Shown here: positions 1 to 11,063 of the stretch, piece after piece
Layout: every line of letters begins with the position of its first letter
How positions within the stretch are numbered: the stretch's first letter is position 1
Assembly (NCBI GenBank): GCA_903907075.1
Contig: CAIVMQ010000054.1
Span: 1 to 64,000, forward strand
Direction of reading: 5' to 3'
From: an uncultured Bacteroidia bacterium
GTDB lineage: Bacteria > Bacteroidota > Bacteroidia > Bacteroidales > Prolixibacteraceae
DNA length: 64,000 nucleotides
The notes under the pieces: model-generated
Told to the model about the DNA's origin: nothing
Database searches by the model: none
The model's input: the letters and a program-made list of their open reading frames with translations, nothing else
Translations under genes and position numbers: made by a program

Positions 1-548
1 AAAAATTGTCTTCAAGAAAAGAACAAGGGAGATAAAAATAAATACAATTTAGGAAACTCAAAGAAACATGAAGAGATTAAAAACCGAGATATACCGAAAA
101 AATAAGATTAAACAATAGAAAATACAAGGGTCTAGGCAACATAAATAATCTCAGGTATAAAATCTAAAAAAACACAATCAACTTTTTCAAAGCTACTATC
201 AATTTGAAATATGGATCTGGTTAAGACTATTGAATTTTTGATCTCTGACAATTAGCTCCTTACTTTCTTGGACTTGTATCTCAGATTCCATCTCAATATG
301 AAAAAAGGGCCATCTCTGACACATGTATGAATAATAATTTTCAATCTTGGATGGATGATATAATAAAAATGCGATATGGTAATCAAATGCCCACCTCGTT
401 TTATTCGAAACTCTTTTTATAATCTTAACCATTTTAGAATAATTAAATAAGTGTAAGCTTATATCGGCAATAAGCTAATAAGATTAACCAATGAAAAAAG
501 CTTGATGACTCTTTATTTTTATTGTTAAATTTAATACAATTCCATCCC

Positions 549-600
549 AATTAAAAGAGCCACGATACACATAAAGATGTGTATCGTGGCTCTTTTAATT
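549..600. terminator. Perfect 22-bp inverted repeat with 8-nt loop, likely bidirectional terminator downstream of the 645-1478 gene
   Basis: aattaaaagagccacgatacac (549-570), loop ataaagat, gtgtatcgtggctcttttaatt (579-600); A/T-rich flanks. Confidence 0.85.
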
Positions 601-644
601 GCACCTAAAATCGAGATTAGATGTATAATTACGCGTAAAAATAT

Positions 645-1478
645 TTAATTTCCGGACAGAAACTGTCTAACTACAACCATTTTGCCTTGAAGAACCTGAT
701 TTCTCCACCTCATTGTATAAGGATAAATACCTGACTTTAGCATTTGGGGGTACACAATAGTTTGAGTTAGTCCACCCTCAACATCCTGATTAAAGATCGT
801 AGCAATACGTTGACCGGACATTGAAGAAAGCTCAATTTTTACGTGTGCATTTTCGCTTATTTGAAATTTGAATGTTGCTGGTCCTGCCACAGGATTTGGA
901 TACAATCCTATTTCACCTTGAGGCTTAGGGAGTTCTAGCGACTCATCTCTATATAAATTCTGTGGATCTATCACTTTCTTACTGGATTCTGTGACTCCAG
1001 CTCCAGATATTCCAATCATACTTTCATCTGGCGGCACAATAGTATATCCTGATGGTGAAGTATCGGAGCCTAGTGGAGCGCGCACAATCTTCAGATGAAT
1101 CAATGCCACATCCTGAGATATAGCATTCTGAACATAAACATGTGAATTTGTACTTTCACCAATAATCAGTGTATCGGCAAGAGCAGAAGCATCGATGGTA
1201 ACTCCTTTATCGATAAGCAATGAACCACTTATAAGATTTATCGAAGACCCATTCAATGCATTATCGAACGTAATTATTCCATTTTCACACACATCATTAA
1301 GGGCCTGACGTAACGATCCGGAACCGGAGTCATTTGAATTCAATACGCGAAGTGAATAGGAGCAAGATGGAGAGAAAAGCCGCAGATCATCTCCATGCCC
1401 ATTACCACCGGTATATTGCGCTATAGCAGCCATAGGGAATAGGACCAGCAGCAGGAATAAAGTTCTAAGTGTTTTCAT
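645..1478 (-). CDS. T9SS type A sorting domain-containing protein with short beta-helix-like N-terminal region
   Basis: Signal peptide; NSNDSGSGSLRQALND motif; C-terminal GLYPNPVAGPATFKF...GIYPYTMRW.NQVLQGKMVVVR typical of T9SS CTD. Confidence 0.75.
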   Translation of the reverse strand: MKTLRTLFLLLVLFPMAAIAQYTGGNGHGDDLRLFSPSCSYSLRVLNSNDSGSGSLRQALNDVCENGIITFDNALNGSSINLISGSLLIDKGVTIDASALADTLIIGESTNSHVYVQNAISQDVALIHLKIVRAPLGSDTSPSGYTIVPPDESMIGISGAGVTESSKKVIDPQNLYRDESLELPKPQGEIGLYPNPVAGPATFKFQISENAHVKIELSSMSGQRIATIFNQDVEGGLTQTIVYPQMLKSGIYPYTMRWRNQVLQGKMVVVRQFLSGN

Positions 1479-1497
1479 CTTGAATCCTTTGTGCTGA

Positions 1498-3450
1498 TTA
1501 ATTTTTCAGAAGTGTTGTCCCAAAGGCAGTTCGATAGATTGCCATATTACCTCCCGTATCTTTTACGATCACATTAAAATAGTAAGTAGACAACTGATCT
1601 AATCCGCGTATATCTTGAGAGACAGAATTCAACGCATAGGGTTCGAACGGGGTGCCATTATTTTCACAATCTGCCACAGTCTGAATCGAATTAGTTTTTG
1701 AATAATATACCTGATAGCAAAGATCTTGAGGATTAGATAAATTATCGGATGCCGCTTTCCATGATAGTGTAACACTAGCCGAAGTTATATTAGAAGTAAC
1801 GATAGATCCTCCGTTTGCAGGAAGTGGAGGGGTCATGTCAAGAGTTACTCCACGCACACCACGACCACCATATTCAGAAGATCTGTTGCCGTCTGTTAAG
1901 GACGCACTCGAACGATCAGATATCCGCAAAGCCGACTGCTCTCTATTCCAGTTTCCACCACGAATACCAGTGCCTCGGGCTGAAAAATCTGGCCAGTCGG
2001 AGACGGCACTATTTCCTGATTCATCTAAATTTCCGCTACCATATGAGCCATTGAAGTTGCGTCCAATACCACTACTCACATTCACAATTCGTTCTGCCAC
2101 ATTTCCGCTCATCTCAAGAATTCCATAAAATGTTGCACCACAAGAGCTCCGACTTGATGATTGTGTAGACAGTGCACCAATACGCAAGGGTCCCGGATAG
2201 ATGGAGCTGCTACCATAGGTGCAATTCCCATTCCCCAAAACCGTTTCATTATTTGCTCCGGGATTTAATATTCCATTATTTTGGTAAACCGTAGTTGTAC
2301 CCCAACTATATTCACCTGCAATTGGATCAAGGTTACCTCGGCATGATTTTTCAAATTCCAATTCAGACATTGGTCTTAAGCCACTCCATGCAAGATAAGA
2401 GGAGAGGTCGTTCCAACTCAAAAAATTGCAGGTAATATCGGCTCCGTCGTTCGATTCACCCCCTTTGCCATTCCCATTTAAATCACAATAAAAGGAAATT
2501 GGCTCTGTGGCTGAAACGCTAAGATCGCAGCTTATCCCATTTCTAAACTGCGGGGTATTCGTATTCGAAAGCACATACCGATTCGAAATATTTTGAATCC
2601 CTTGCGATATTGTTGTAGCAACATGGGCAGACTGTTGAACACGTGACAGGTTATTTAGAAAATTTACATATCCTTGCTGGCTAATCTCATATTTCATTGC
2701 AGCAAAAGCATTAAATCCTTTGGGATATGCTTCAGGAAGGGCACCCGGCTCTAAACTGGACTTATTACCGGAAGATGAGATATTCCATAAGCAACCAACG
2801 GCAGGCGAAATTGAGAGCTCTTTCTCCGAAGAGATTGATAAGGGAACTGAATTCCCTGCAATCCAGGATCCATTGGTAAAACTAGCAGTTTCTGAACCTC
2901 CGCTTCCTAAAGAAAATGAGCCCGTGGGTACATAAACCATCTCAATGGCAAAAACTTCTAGCTCCACAAATGCCGTGTCTTCGACTCCATTTGCTCCATA
3001 ATTCCATAGCAACTCCAATCCCGAGAGTGAGAAGGATCCCTTGCCATTAGACTCCCGATAAATAAGCACCCCTAATGCCGGGTTCGTAGCTTCATTAAAC
3101 GGAGAATTTGGATCAAGCAATCCGGCAGTAATTAGCGCACCTGCTGGGGCACTATGACCACTATTATTAAACCGAACATGCCTCCATAAGCCATCTCCGC
3201 CATCGGATACTGGAGTTCTATACTTGGCAAATACCCAGGCAGCATCGCAGTTATTTGGTGCACTTGAGGTTCTCCATGAGTTTTCCCATGAGAGATCAAA
3301 CTGAATAAATTCAGAATGTGATGATCTATTTTTCCCGGTTGTGCTAAGATTATGAATGGAGATATTATTGGCAAGAAGATTGCCGGCAAGCGCAATCAAG
3401 AGAGCGATGAGGGTGCTTCGATGGTTAAAAAATGTACTATTGAAATGCAT
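1498..3450 (-). CDS. Secreted SUMF1/FGE-fold domain protein with C-terminal fibronectin type III-like domain
   Basis: Signal peptide; AMKYEISQQGYVNFLN, LRPMSELEFEKSCRG, YGGRGVRGV (SUMF1 family); SATLSWKAASDN...YYFNVIVKD FN3-like tail. Confidence 0.75.
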   Translation of the reverse strand: MHFNSTFFNHRSTLIALLIALAGNLLANNISIHNLSTTGKNRSSHSEFIQFDLSWENSWRTSSAPNNCDAAWVFAKYRTPVSDGGDGLWRHVRFNNSGHSAPAGALITAGLLDPNSPFNEATNPALGVLIYRESNGKGSFSLSGLELLWNYGANGVEDTAFVELEVFAIEMVYVPTGSFSLGSGGSETASFTNGSWIAGNSVPLSISSEKELSISPAVGCLWNISSSGNKSSLEPGALPEAYPKGFNAFAAMKYEISQQGYVNFLNNLSRVQQSAHVATTISQGIQNISNRYVLSNTNTPQFRNGISCDLSVSATEPISFYCDLNGNGKGGESNDGADITCNFLSWNDLSSYLAWSGLRPMSELEFEKSCRGNLDPIAGEYSWGTTTVYQNNGILNPGANNETVLGNGNCTYGSSSIYPGPLRIGALSTQSSSRSSCGATFYGILEMSGNVAERIVNVSSGIGRNFNGSYGSGNLDESGNSAVSDWPDFSARGTGIRGGNWNREQSALRISDRSSASLTDGNRSSEYGGRGVRGVTLDMTPPLPANGGSIVTSNITSASVTLSWKAASDNLSNPQDLCYQVYYSKTNSIQTVADCENNGTPFEPYALNSVSQDIRGLDQLSTYYFNVIVKDTGGNMAIYRTAFGTTLLKN

Positions 3451-3478
3451 TGATACTAAACGATTTACTTCGAGGCCG

Positions 3479-3509
3479 CAAAACTATGTAAATCAGCACT
3501 TTCTTGCAA
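3479..3509 (-). promoter_or_regulatory. Bacteroidetes-type promoter for the 1498-3450 gene
   Basis: Minus strand TTG (3507-3509), 20 bp, TAGTTTTG (3479-3486), matching the TAnnTTTG -7 consensus and spacing. Confidence 0.5.
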
Positions 3510-3577
3510 CTATTTAGCTACGCATAATGATGTGTATCAGCGATTTTAATTTAAACGGGATCATTAAAATGTTAAAA

Positions 3578-3614
3578 AACCAATGGGGGAGCTTTAGAAG
3601 CTCCCCCATTGGTT
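3578..3614. terminator. Stem-loop terminator downstream of the carboxylase operon
   Basis: aaccaatgggggagctt / aagctcccccattggtt, 17-bp perfect stem, 3-nt loop. Confidence 0.85.
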
Positions 3615-3636
3615 AGATTATTGTAATTCGGCTGAA

Positions 3637-5175
3637 TTACAGTGGAATATTTCCATGCTTTTTGAGTGGATTTGACTTGTGTTTATTCGAAGTCATCTCA
3701 AGAGCTTGAATCAGTTTAAACCGTGTTTGTGATGGGATAATGATCTCATCAATATATCCAAGTTCTGCGGCTTTATATGGATTGGAGAATTTTTCGCGAT
3801 AATCCTCAATTTTTTGTGCCAATTCTTCCTCGTTCATCTTCTCGCGATGGATAATCTTAACTGCACCTTCAGCACCCATTACAGCAATCTCGGCTGTTGG
3901 ATAGGCAAAGTTAACATCGCCACCAATATGTTTGCTGCTCATAACATCATAGGCACCACCATAGGCCTTACGAGTAATCAAGGTAATTTTTGGAACAGTT
4001 GCCTCAGCATAGGCATATAATAGCTTAGCACCATGTCGGATAATACCACCATATTCCTGTGAAGTTCCGGGAAGAAATCCGGGTACGTCGACAATAGTGA
4101 CAAGTGGGATATTAAATGCATCGCAGAAGCGAACAAACCGAGCACTCTTAACCGATGAATTGATATCGAGAACTCCGGCAAGACTAGCCGGTTGATTTGC
4201 GACAATCCCGACACTACGTCCAGCGAGACGAGCAAAGCCGATAAGCATATTAGGTGCAAATGCAGGTTGTATTTCAAAGAAGCTGTGGTCATCAGCAATG
4301 GTGCTGATAAGCTCTTTCATATCATATGCTTTATTTGGATCGTCGGGAATAAGGGTGTCAAGCGACTTATCTTCGCGATGAATGTCATCCTTAAATTCAA
4401 TAGCATGTGGCTCTTCGAGGTTATTAGAAGGGAGATATCCAATAAGCTCACGAATCATAAGCAAGGCATGTTCCTCACTATCCGCTGTAAGATGTGCCAC
4501 CCCACTAACAGAATGGTGTGTCGAAGCACCTCCAAGTTCTTCTTTTGTTACATCTTCATGTGTTACAGCCTTGACCACATCAGGACCTGTTACGAACATG
4601 TAACTAGTATCTTTTACCATCACAATAAAGTCAGTAATTGCGGGAGAGTAAACTGCTCCTCCAGCGCAAGGGCCGAGGATAGCGCTGATCTGTGGGATCA
4701 CTCCTGAAGCCATAACATTGCGGTAGAAGATATCGGCGTATCCGGCTAGACTCTCGATTCCCTCTTGAATTCGGGCACCACCAGAATCGTTTAAGCCAAT
4801 CAGCGGGGCTCCCATTTTCATGGCAAGATCCATAATTTTCATGATCTTATCAGCATTTGAACGACTCATAGAGCCGCCAAAGACTGTAAAGTCCTGTGCG
4901 AAAGTATAGACAAGCCTACCATCGATTTTTCCGTAACCTGTCACTACTCCATCACCGGGGAAATGACTCTCTTCCATTCCAAAATTATGGGAACGATGAA
5001 CAACAAATTTGTCCAATTCGACAAATGTTCCCGGATCAATTAAGATAGCAATCCGTTCGCGAGCCGTTTTTCGCCCTGCAGCATGTTGACGATCAATACG
5101 ATCCTGTCCTCCACCCAATTCGGCTTCCACGTTTCGCTCATTGAGCCTTTCAAATTTATCCTGCTGTGATGACAT
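3637..5175 (-). CDS. Acyl-CoA carboxylase carboxyltransferase subunit (propionyl/methylmalonyl-CoA type)
   Basis: [52 protein letters not shown]; start moved to [11 protein letters not shown]. Confidence 0.92.
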   Translation of the reverse strand: MSSQQDKFERLNERNVEAELGGGQDRIDRQHAAGRKTARERIAILIDPGTFVELDKFVVHRSHNFGMEESHFPGDGVVTGYGKIDGRLVYTFAQDFTVFGGSMSRSNADKIMKIMDLAMKMGAPLIGLNDSGGARIQEGIESLAGYADIFYRNVMASGVIPQISAILGPCAGGAVYSPAITDFIVMVKDTSYMFVTGPDVVKAVTHEDVTKEELGGASTHHSVSGVAHLTADSEEHALLMIRELIGYLPSNNLEEPHAIEFKDDIHREDKSLDTLIPDDPNKAYDMKELISTIADDHSFFEIQPAFAPNMLIGFARLAGRSVGIVANQPASLAGVLDINSSVKSARFVRFCDAFNIPLVTIVDVPGFLPGTSQEYGGIIRHGAKLLYAYAEATVPKITLITRKAYGGAYDVMSSKHIGGDVNFAYPTAEIAVMGAEGAVKIIHREKMNEEELAQKIEDYREKFSNPYKAAELGYIDEIIIPSQTRFKLIQALEMTSNKHKSNPLKKHGNIPL

Positions 5176-5236
5176 AATTCTATATTTTTGAATGAAAAAT
5201 TTTAAATAAGGGTTGAGTTCAAACGTAAGGAACGAC

Positions 5237-5764
5237 TTATGCTTCCTCTTGCTCCTCGTCAATAACGACAAGTAACTGATTATTATCTACAGTATCGCCC
5301 TCTTTAACAGGAACTTCGCGCACAATACCGCGACTACCTGCTTTAAATTCGCTCTCCATCTTCATCGCCGAAAGGACAATTAATGGCTGGCCTGCCTCAA
5401 CATGATCTCCCGGCTTAACAAATACCTTGACAACTTTTCCGGGCATAGGCGATTTAATCGTATTGTCGCTCTGTACAGCACCTCCCTGCATTCTATTCTG
5501 ACGATAACGAGACTCATTATCAATAACTTCAATATCAAATTTAAAGTTTAACGCATTTACATTGTAATGCTTTGGCTTTTCATTTTCAACCACTTCGATA
5601 TTGTAAGATTGTCCTTTATGGATAAGTGAAAACTCTTGACTTCTCACCTTAACGATATCTACTTCATAAATTTCATCATCAACAGATAGGGTCAAAATAT
5701 TTCCTTCCCGCTTAATCTCCTTTACAATCGCACTTCGCTTATTAACTTTAAATTCTAGTTCCAT
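5237..5764 (-). CDS. Biotin carboxyl carrier protein (biotin/lipoyl domain)
   Basis: C-terminal [12 protein letters not shown] biotinylation motif; between the two carboxylase subunits. Confidence 0.9.
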   Translation of the reverse strand: MELEFKVNKRSAIVKEIKREGNILTLSVDDEIYEVDIVKVRSQEFSLIHKGQSYNIEVVENEKPKHYNVNALNFKFDIEVIDNESRYRQNRMQGGAVQSDNTIKSPMPGKVVKVFVKPGDHVEAGQPLIVLSAMKMESEFKAGSRGIVREVPVKEGDTVDNNQLLVVIDEEQEEA

Positions 5765-5865
5765 AAGATATAATTTATCTGAAAAAGACACTTTAATTTT
5801 ATAAATACGGATATTTAATTCTTGTGAATATAAATCTTAACAACCGTTTAAAAGAAGGTTATCAA

Positions 5866-7449
5866 TTATATTCTTGATGTAAATTTCCTAATTTGCCGTT
5901 TCCAGTTGGTCTCCTTTTTTACTGAAGGGGTTGAATTGGTTATCTTACTCTCCTCAAAGCGAGTGTAATATTCGGCAAATGTTGCAATCATCGCAATATC
6001 CTCTATTTGTTTTTCACAAATCCCGTCTGCATGGAGGAAGGCACTGTTTTTTTCTATAAAATGGGTATTGTATTTTCCACTTCTGAAATCTTCCGACTCC
6101 ATGATCCGTTCAAGAAAGCGAATCGTCGTTTTAACACCCGTGATTTTATATTCAGACAGAGCACGACGCATCCGCTCAATCGCTTCCTCACGCGTGCGAC
6201 CCCACACGATTAACTTACTAATCAGCGAATCGTAATGAATAGGAATGGTATAACCCTCATATACATAACTATCGCATCTCACCCCAAATCCAAAAGGCTC
6301 CGTGATATGAGTAATCGTACCCGGATTTGGCATGAAATTATTATCGGTATCCTCAGCAATAATACGACATTCAATTGAGTGACCGTTTTGTTTGAGATCT
6401 TCTTGTTTAAATGGAAGAGGCTTACCCTCAGCAATATGTATTTGCTCTTTTACTAAATCGACACCAACTACCCGTTCTGTTATCGGATGTTCAACCTGAA
6501 GTCGGGTATTCATCTCGAGAAAATAGAAGTTGCGTTGATCATCCATAATAAACTCTATTGTTCCAGCGCCTGAATAATTACAGGCGTTTGCTGCTGCAGC
6601 GGCACATTCACCCATACGAGATCTCACCTCTGGGTTGAGTAGTGGAGAGGGTGTCTCTTCTACAACTTTCTGATGCCTGCGCTGAACGGAACATTCGCGT
6701 TCAAAGAGATGTACCGTGTTGCCGTGTTTATCTGAAAGGATTTGAAATTCAACGTGGTGAGGTGAGTCAACATATTTCTCAATATATACCGCATCATCCC
6801 CAAAGGCAGTCTTGGCTTCTGATCGGGCAGAGCGAAGCAAACTGGCGATTTCGGATTCTTTATGTACCAGACGCATTCCTCTTCCACCTCCACCTGCCGA
6901 AGCTTTGATCATTACCGGAAGCCCTATCTCCTTGATCTGTCTGATTGCCTCAGCCTCATCGGTAACCCTGTCGGTAGTACCCGGAACGACAGGCACTCCT
7001 GCAGCGATCATTCGTTTACGGGCACTGATTTTATCACCCATCATCTCAATAGACTCGGGTGAGGGACCTATAAACGTGATCCCCTCCTCGCGGCAACGAC
7101 GCGAGAATGTTGCATTTTCAGACAAGAACCCGTACCCGGGATGGATAGCATCGGCTCCAGATTTTTTTGCCGTTCCTATGATTTTATCGATATTTAGATA
7201 ACTCTCTGATGAAGGTGCCGGACCAATATGATAAGCTTCATCGGCATACCTCACATGCATTGCTGTTCGGTCGGCCTCGCTAAAAACAGCCACAGTGCGA
7301 ATACCCATCTCACGACACGTGCGCATAATCCTGATTGCTATCTCTCCACGGTTGGCGATTAATACTTTTCTTATTGGCTTATGTTCCATCGCTTTTCCCA
7401 TATTCATCTGTTTTCGATATAAATAAACTAAATTATAAAATACATCCAC
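5866..7449 (-). CDS. accC: Acetyl/propionyl-CoA carboxylase biotin carboxylase subunit
   Basis: KVLIANRGEIAIRIMRTCREMGI; ATP-grasp KASAGGGGRGMR; EMNTRLQVEHPITE; true start probably the internal Met near 7404-7390. Confidence 0.92.
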   Translation of the reverse strand: MDVFYNLVYLYRKQMNMGKAMEHKPIRKVLIANRGEIAIRIMRTCREMGIRTVAVFSEADRTAMHVRYADEAYHIGPAPSSESYLNIDKIIGTAKKSGADAIHPGYGFLSENATFSRRCREEGITFIGPSPESIEMMGDKISARKRMIAAGVPVVPGTTDRVTDEAEAIRQIKEIGLPVMIKASAGGGGRGMRLVHKESEIASLLRSARSEAKTAFGDDAVYIEKYVDSPHHVEFQILSDKHGNTVHLFERECSVQRRHQKVVEETPSPLLNPEVRSRMGECAAAAANACNYSGAGTIEFIMDDQRNFYFLEMNTRLQVEHPITERVVGVDLVKEQIHIAEGKPLPFKQEDLKQNGHSIECRIIAEDTDNNFMPNPGTITHITEPFGFGVRCDSYVYEGYTIPIHYDSLISKLIVWGRTREEAIERMRRALSEYKITGVKTTIRFLERIMESEDFRSGKYNTHFIEKNSAFLHADGICEKQIEDIAMIATFAEYYTRFEESKITNSTPSVKKETNWKRQIRKFTSRI

Positions 7450-7551
7450 TCATAACTTCCTGATTTCAGAAAATGTTTTGAATATTCTGAACTGTATTTT
7501 TCTTTCCCGCAGGTTTTTTTGCTTATTTGCAGTGGCAAAATTAATATTTTT

Positions 7552-8262
7552 ATGAAACTTCTCCTCATTAGCAACTCAACAATGCCCGGCGAGCCATATC
7601 TCGATTATCCCAAAAAGGAAATTCGAAAGTTTATAGGTGAAAAAGAGCGTGTTGCACTTTTTATCCCCTATGCTGCAATAACCTTTTCATACGACGAGTA
7701 TGAGTCCCAAGTGGAAGAACGGTTTGCCGAAATAGGCCACCACGTTCGCTCAATTCACCATTTTTCAGACCCTATAAAGGCGGTTCACGATGCACAGGTT
7801 ATTGTAATTGGAGGGGGTAACACTTGGCAATTGGTCCGTTTACTTCACGAAAACCTCCTTATGGAAGCGATTCGGGAAAAAATAATGGAGGGAACACCCT
7901 ATATCGGATGGAGTGCCGGAGCAAATGTGGCTTGCCCAACATTACGTACAACGAACGATATGCCGGTGGTCGATCCTAAAGGTTTTGACTGCCTCAATCT
8001 GGTCCCATTCCAAATAAATCCGCATTACCTCGACCATAACCCGCCAGGGCATGGAGGCGAAACTCGCGAACAGCGTATTCAAGAATTCATTACCGTTAAT
8101 CGGGAAATTACTGTTGCCGGACTCCGCGAAGGGACCATGTTTAAATACGAGAACAACTCCCTTTCCCTAATTGGGAATCATCCAGTCCGTATTTTCAAAT
8201 ATGGGCAAGCGGCCAAAGAACTTAATAATACAGCTGATTTTAATTTCCTCATGCCGTCCTAG
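7552..8262 (+). CDS. pepE: Dipeptidase E (S51 family peptidase)
   Basis: KLLLISNSTMPGEPYL; VIGGGNTWQL; IGWSAGANVACPT nucleophile motif. Confidence 0.88.
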   Translation: MKLLLISNSTMPGEPYLDYPKKEIRKFIGEKERVALFIPYAAITFSYDEYESQVEERFAEIGHHVRSIHHFSDPIKAVHDAQVIVIGGGNTWQLVRLLHENLLMEAIREKIMEGTPYIGWSAGANVACPTLRTTNDMPVVDPKGFDCLNLVPFQINPHYLDHNPPGHGGETREQRIQEFITVNREITVAGLREGTMFKYENNSLSLIGNHPVRIFKYGQAAKELNNTADFNFLMPS

Positions 8263-8373
8263 ACAGAAACAAAAATTCAAGAAATTGCGATAGTGCCTGG
8301 CCCAGTTAAAAATAAATCCTAAACGATATAGGGAAATTAGAAGAAAATGCTTTTCAAGCACTCGTGCTCGTAC

Positions 8374-8598
8374 CTATTTTTCAAAATCGATTCTCAACTG
8401 CGGATCTTTTTTCACTGTTGATTGGTAAGCTTCAACGATAGCATCTATCTCTCTCACACATCGCGTACATCCTGTTCCGGCCGCAGTGAACTTCTGAACA
8501 TCGGCAGTATTTAAAGCTCCTGCTCGCAATATCCCCAGAATCTCCTCTGCAGTAACATGATTACATAGACATACTAATCGGGTTTTTGTTAAAGCCAT
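8374..8598 (-). CDS. BFD-like [2Fe-2S]-binding protein
   Basis: LVCLCNHVTAEEI...AAGTGCTRCVREI four-Cys pattern. Confidence 0.8.
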   Translation of the reverse strand: MALTKTRLVCLCNHVTAEEILGILRAGALNTADVQKFTAAGTGCTRCVREIDAIVEAYQSTVKKDPQLRIDFEK

Positions 8599-8699
8599 TT
8601 TATCTTTCTCTTTGGCAAGACCATTATCTTAGTTGAAATAAACCCTTAAAATAATAAAAATTCCTCTTATTCTAAGGGTTCAAATTTAAAGAACTATTT

Positions 8700-8707
8700 T
8701 AACTTTG
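8700..8707 (+). promoter_or_regulatory. Putative -7 element TAACTTTG upstream of the GNAT gene
   Basis: Matches TAnnTTTG, 25 nt before ATG. Confidence 0.45.
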
Positions 8708-8732
8708 ATAAATCTGATTTTCAAATTTTGCT

Positions 8733-9575
8733 ATGAGACTTTTAAAGAAAGAGGAATATTCAATAGTCGTGGGTCACCTAAACAAGGTATCGGTTAACCA
8801 TTATTTTGCCCGTGATGTGATCACCCATAAAGTTAACGGTATTGTCTATTCCGACAAGGGTGAATCTCCAACCACTTTTTATATCATACATCCCTATGGT
8901 GTCTCTCTGCTCTTAGGCGATTATCAAAATGATGAGTTCAATCAACAACTCCGTCAATCGCTGTTAAACAAAGATAATCTTCGCAGTCAGATCGAATGGA
9001 TGCAAGTATATCCTCTGGCGTGGAACGACAAGCTACCGGAGCTCCTTGGTGATCATCTTCTTACCAAAAACCGCAGAGAAAGTGGAGTTGTTTTTAACTC
9101 CGATGTAATTCAAATTGTAGAAGAGACCAGGGTTAATTTTCGTTTTAATCGGGAGAAATACGATGCATTCAGAGCTAAATATCCGAAAAGACGAACAGAT
9201 AGTTTTCGGACAGGAGCCTTGGAATTTGAAACGATGCCGGGAAGTGTAGTTCCTCGGTTTTTTTGGCGCGACTACACTCTTTTTGAGGAGCAAGGTATTG
9301 GATTTAGTCTGCGCATTAATGGGGAATTAGCTTCTACCGCCTTTTCTGCATATCTCGATGATCATTATCTGGAATTTGGCATCGAATCGGCTCCCCAGTT
9401 TCGGGGAATGGGATTGGCAAAAGAGACCTGTATTGCCTTAATTGATTATTGTCTGGCGAATAATACGGTACCGGGATGGGCATGCAGGGGAGAAAATACC
9501 AGCTCATTTCTATTGGCACAACAACTTGGATTTGAACCAATATCCTATCACCCATATTATAAAATTAATATCTAA
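8733..9575 (+). CDS. GNAT family N-acetyltransferase
   Basis: C-terminal FRGMGLAKETCIALIDYCLANNTVPGWACRGENTSSFLLAQQLGFE. Confidence 0.8.
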   Translation: MRLLKKEEYSIVVGHLNKVSVNHYFARDVITHKVNGIVYSDKGESPTTFYIIHPYGVSLLLGDYQNDEFNQQLRQSLLNKDNLRSQIEWMQVYPLAWNDKLPELLGDHLLTKNRRESGVVFNSDVIQIVEETRVNFRFNREKYDAFRAKYPKRRTDSFRTGALEFETMPGSVVPRFFWRDYTLFEEQGIGFSLRINGELASTAFSAYLDDHYLEFGIESAPQFRGMGLAKETCIALIDYCLANNTVPGWACRGENTSSFLLAQQLGFEPISYHPYYKINI

Positions 9576-9653
9576 AGTGCTACTTAAACGGGTTTAATCG
9601 ATTAAGAACACTTGTAAAAAGCCTCTTGATTTCTGCCTAAAATAGCAGGAAGA

Positions 9654-10811
9654 CTATATCGGATCGACAAAGGTGATATTAAAGACGACTACTTCAGGGG
9701 TATTTCCAATCCGCACAGGAGGGCCCCATGATCCAAATCCAGAAGATACATAGAAATTAGTATTCCCTTTTTTCAAGAATCCCCAGCTAAGTTCAAAAAC
9801 TGCCTTCGTAATAAAATTAAGAGGCCAGAGTTGTCCGTGGTGAGTATGTCCTGAAAGATGGAGATCTACATCTTCGACAACGGCTTCGTCGAGATCAAAA
9901 GGTTGATGATTCATCACAACAACAGGAAAACTCTTGTCGACACCCGCCATAAGTTCATTTAATGTTTTTCTTCTGTTCTCCTCTCCCATCTGACGGTTGT
10001 CACGGTCATCACGCCCCACGAGTTGGATACCATTTGGAAGGACAAGAACCTTATCGCGCAACAGATTTATCTTTATCTTCTCAAGATAAGGGAGTGTTTT
10101 GGTAATACCACCAATATATTCGTGGTTACCGGGGATTGCATAAACACCCATTACCGACTGAATCTCCTGAAGATGTTTACCCAGATTTTTGCGAAGCACA
10201 GGAGCGATATCGCCGTCGACAAGATCGCCGCAGAGCAATACTAAATCGGGTTTTTGGTTATTTATGATCCTAACTAATTTCGCCTCACGGTTCTCTCCTA
10301 TCAACGCTCCGAGATGAATATCAGAGGCCATAACAATTTTCATAGTGTGTTTACCGACAACCTTTTTAGGAATCACAAGGGTAATCTCATGGATTTGCGT
10401 ATTTAAGGCATTTAAGTGCCCTACGACAACAACCACTGTAACAAAAGCTACAGTCCCTAATCCGATTCTGAAACGGAGGTTCTGTGTCATTTCAGGGAGG
10501 AAATGGAAAAAATTATCGACCAGACGGATCAGATCGAAGAGCAAAAGAGTTAAGGCAAAGTAGAGCATAAAAGCGAGCCAGAATGCCCCCACACGATATA
10601 TCCATTCACTCACGAGTGATGATCGGGTATGCTCAAGAATCTCACCCACTACAAAACACGAAACAACAACCCAGAAAATTACAATATACGCTCTTCGCCA
10701 TGCCGGAGTGATTGAAAAAGCCTGTAGCCCTTTCGTAAAGACTAAAAAATTAAGTGAAAAATAGACCACTAAAACTGTTCCGAAGAAAATAAGAAAGGTG
10801 GTTAGACGCAT
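9654..10811 (-). CDS. Membrane-anchored calcineurin-like metallophosphoesterase
   Basis: N-terminal TM helices; MASDIHLG, GDLVDG, GNHEY, GHTHHGQ metal-binding motifs. Confidence 0.9.
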   Translation of the reverse strand: MRLTTFLIFFGTVLVVYFSLNFLVFTKGLQAFSITPAWRRAYIVIFWVVVSCFVVGEILEHTRSSLVSEWIYRVGAFWLAFMLYFALTLLLFDLIRLVDNFFHFLPEMTQNLRFRIGLGTVAFVTVVVVVGHLNALNTQIHEITLVIPKKVVGKHTMKIVMASDIHLGALIGENREAKLVRIINNQKPDLVLLCGDLVDGDIAPVLRKNLGKHLQEIQSVMGVYAIPGNHEYIGGITKTLPYLEKIKINLLRDKVLVLPNGIQLVGRDDRDNRQMGEENRRKTLNELMAGVDKSFPVVVMNHQPFDLDEAVVEDVDLHLSGHTHHGQLWPLNFITKAVFELSWGFLKKGNTNFYVSSGFGSWGPPVRIGNTPEVVVFNITFVDPI

Positions 10812-10829
10812 AGTTTAATAAATATCATC

Positions 10830-10837
10830 CAAAAATA
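10830..10837 (-). promoter_or_regulatory. Putative -7 element TATTTTTG for the metallophosphoesterase gene
   Basis: Matches TAnnTTTG on the minus strand just upstream of 10811. Confidence 0.4.
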
Positions 10838-11030
10838 TATAAGCTAAACACATTTAATAGCCATTTGTTCAGCCATAAAGAATTGTTATGTGGGTAACCA
10901 ATAGCTTCCCAAAAGGGCAATGATGTTCGAAATATTCCATCTGCAGACTAAAGATATACCCATTTATATCAATTACAGAGGAGAATTCGCCCCCGCAAAA
11001 CCGTTAAGTTCTATATTCCGTTCATTTTTT

Positions 11031-11038
11031 TATCTTTG
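11031..11038 (+). promoter_or_regulatory. Putative -7 element TATCTTTG upstream of 11064
   Basis: Exact TAnnTTTG match 25 nt before ATG. Confidence 0.5.
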
Positions 11039-11063
11039 TCAATTTACTAATTTAATCCGCTGA

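Noticed and set aside
199-432. 77-aa minus ORF at window edge
   Set aside because: Very A/T-rich flanks, no recognisable domain or promoter; possible chance ORF.
1815-2935. Plus-strand ORFs at 1815-2054, 1835-2128 and 2720-2935
   Set aside because: Antisense shadows of the strongly supported SUMF1-domain gene.
3814-4707. ORFs 3814-4020(+), 3978-4298(-), 4192-4707(+), 4382-4603(+)
   Set aside because: Overlap the conserved carboxyltransferase CDS in other frames; no domain signal.
6642-7201. ORFs 6642-6908, 6812-7201 and 6862-7062 (+)
   Set aside because: Antisense to biotin carboxylase; codon-bias shadows.
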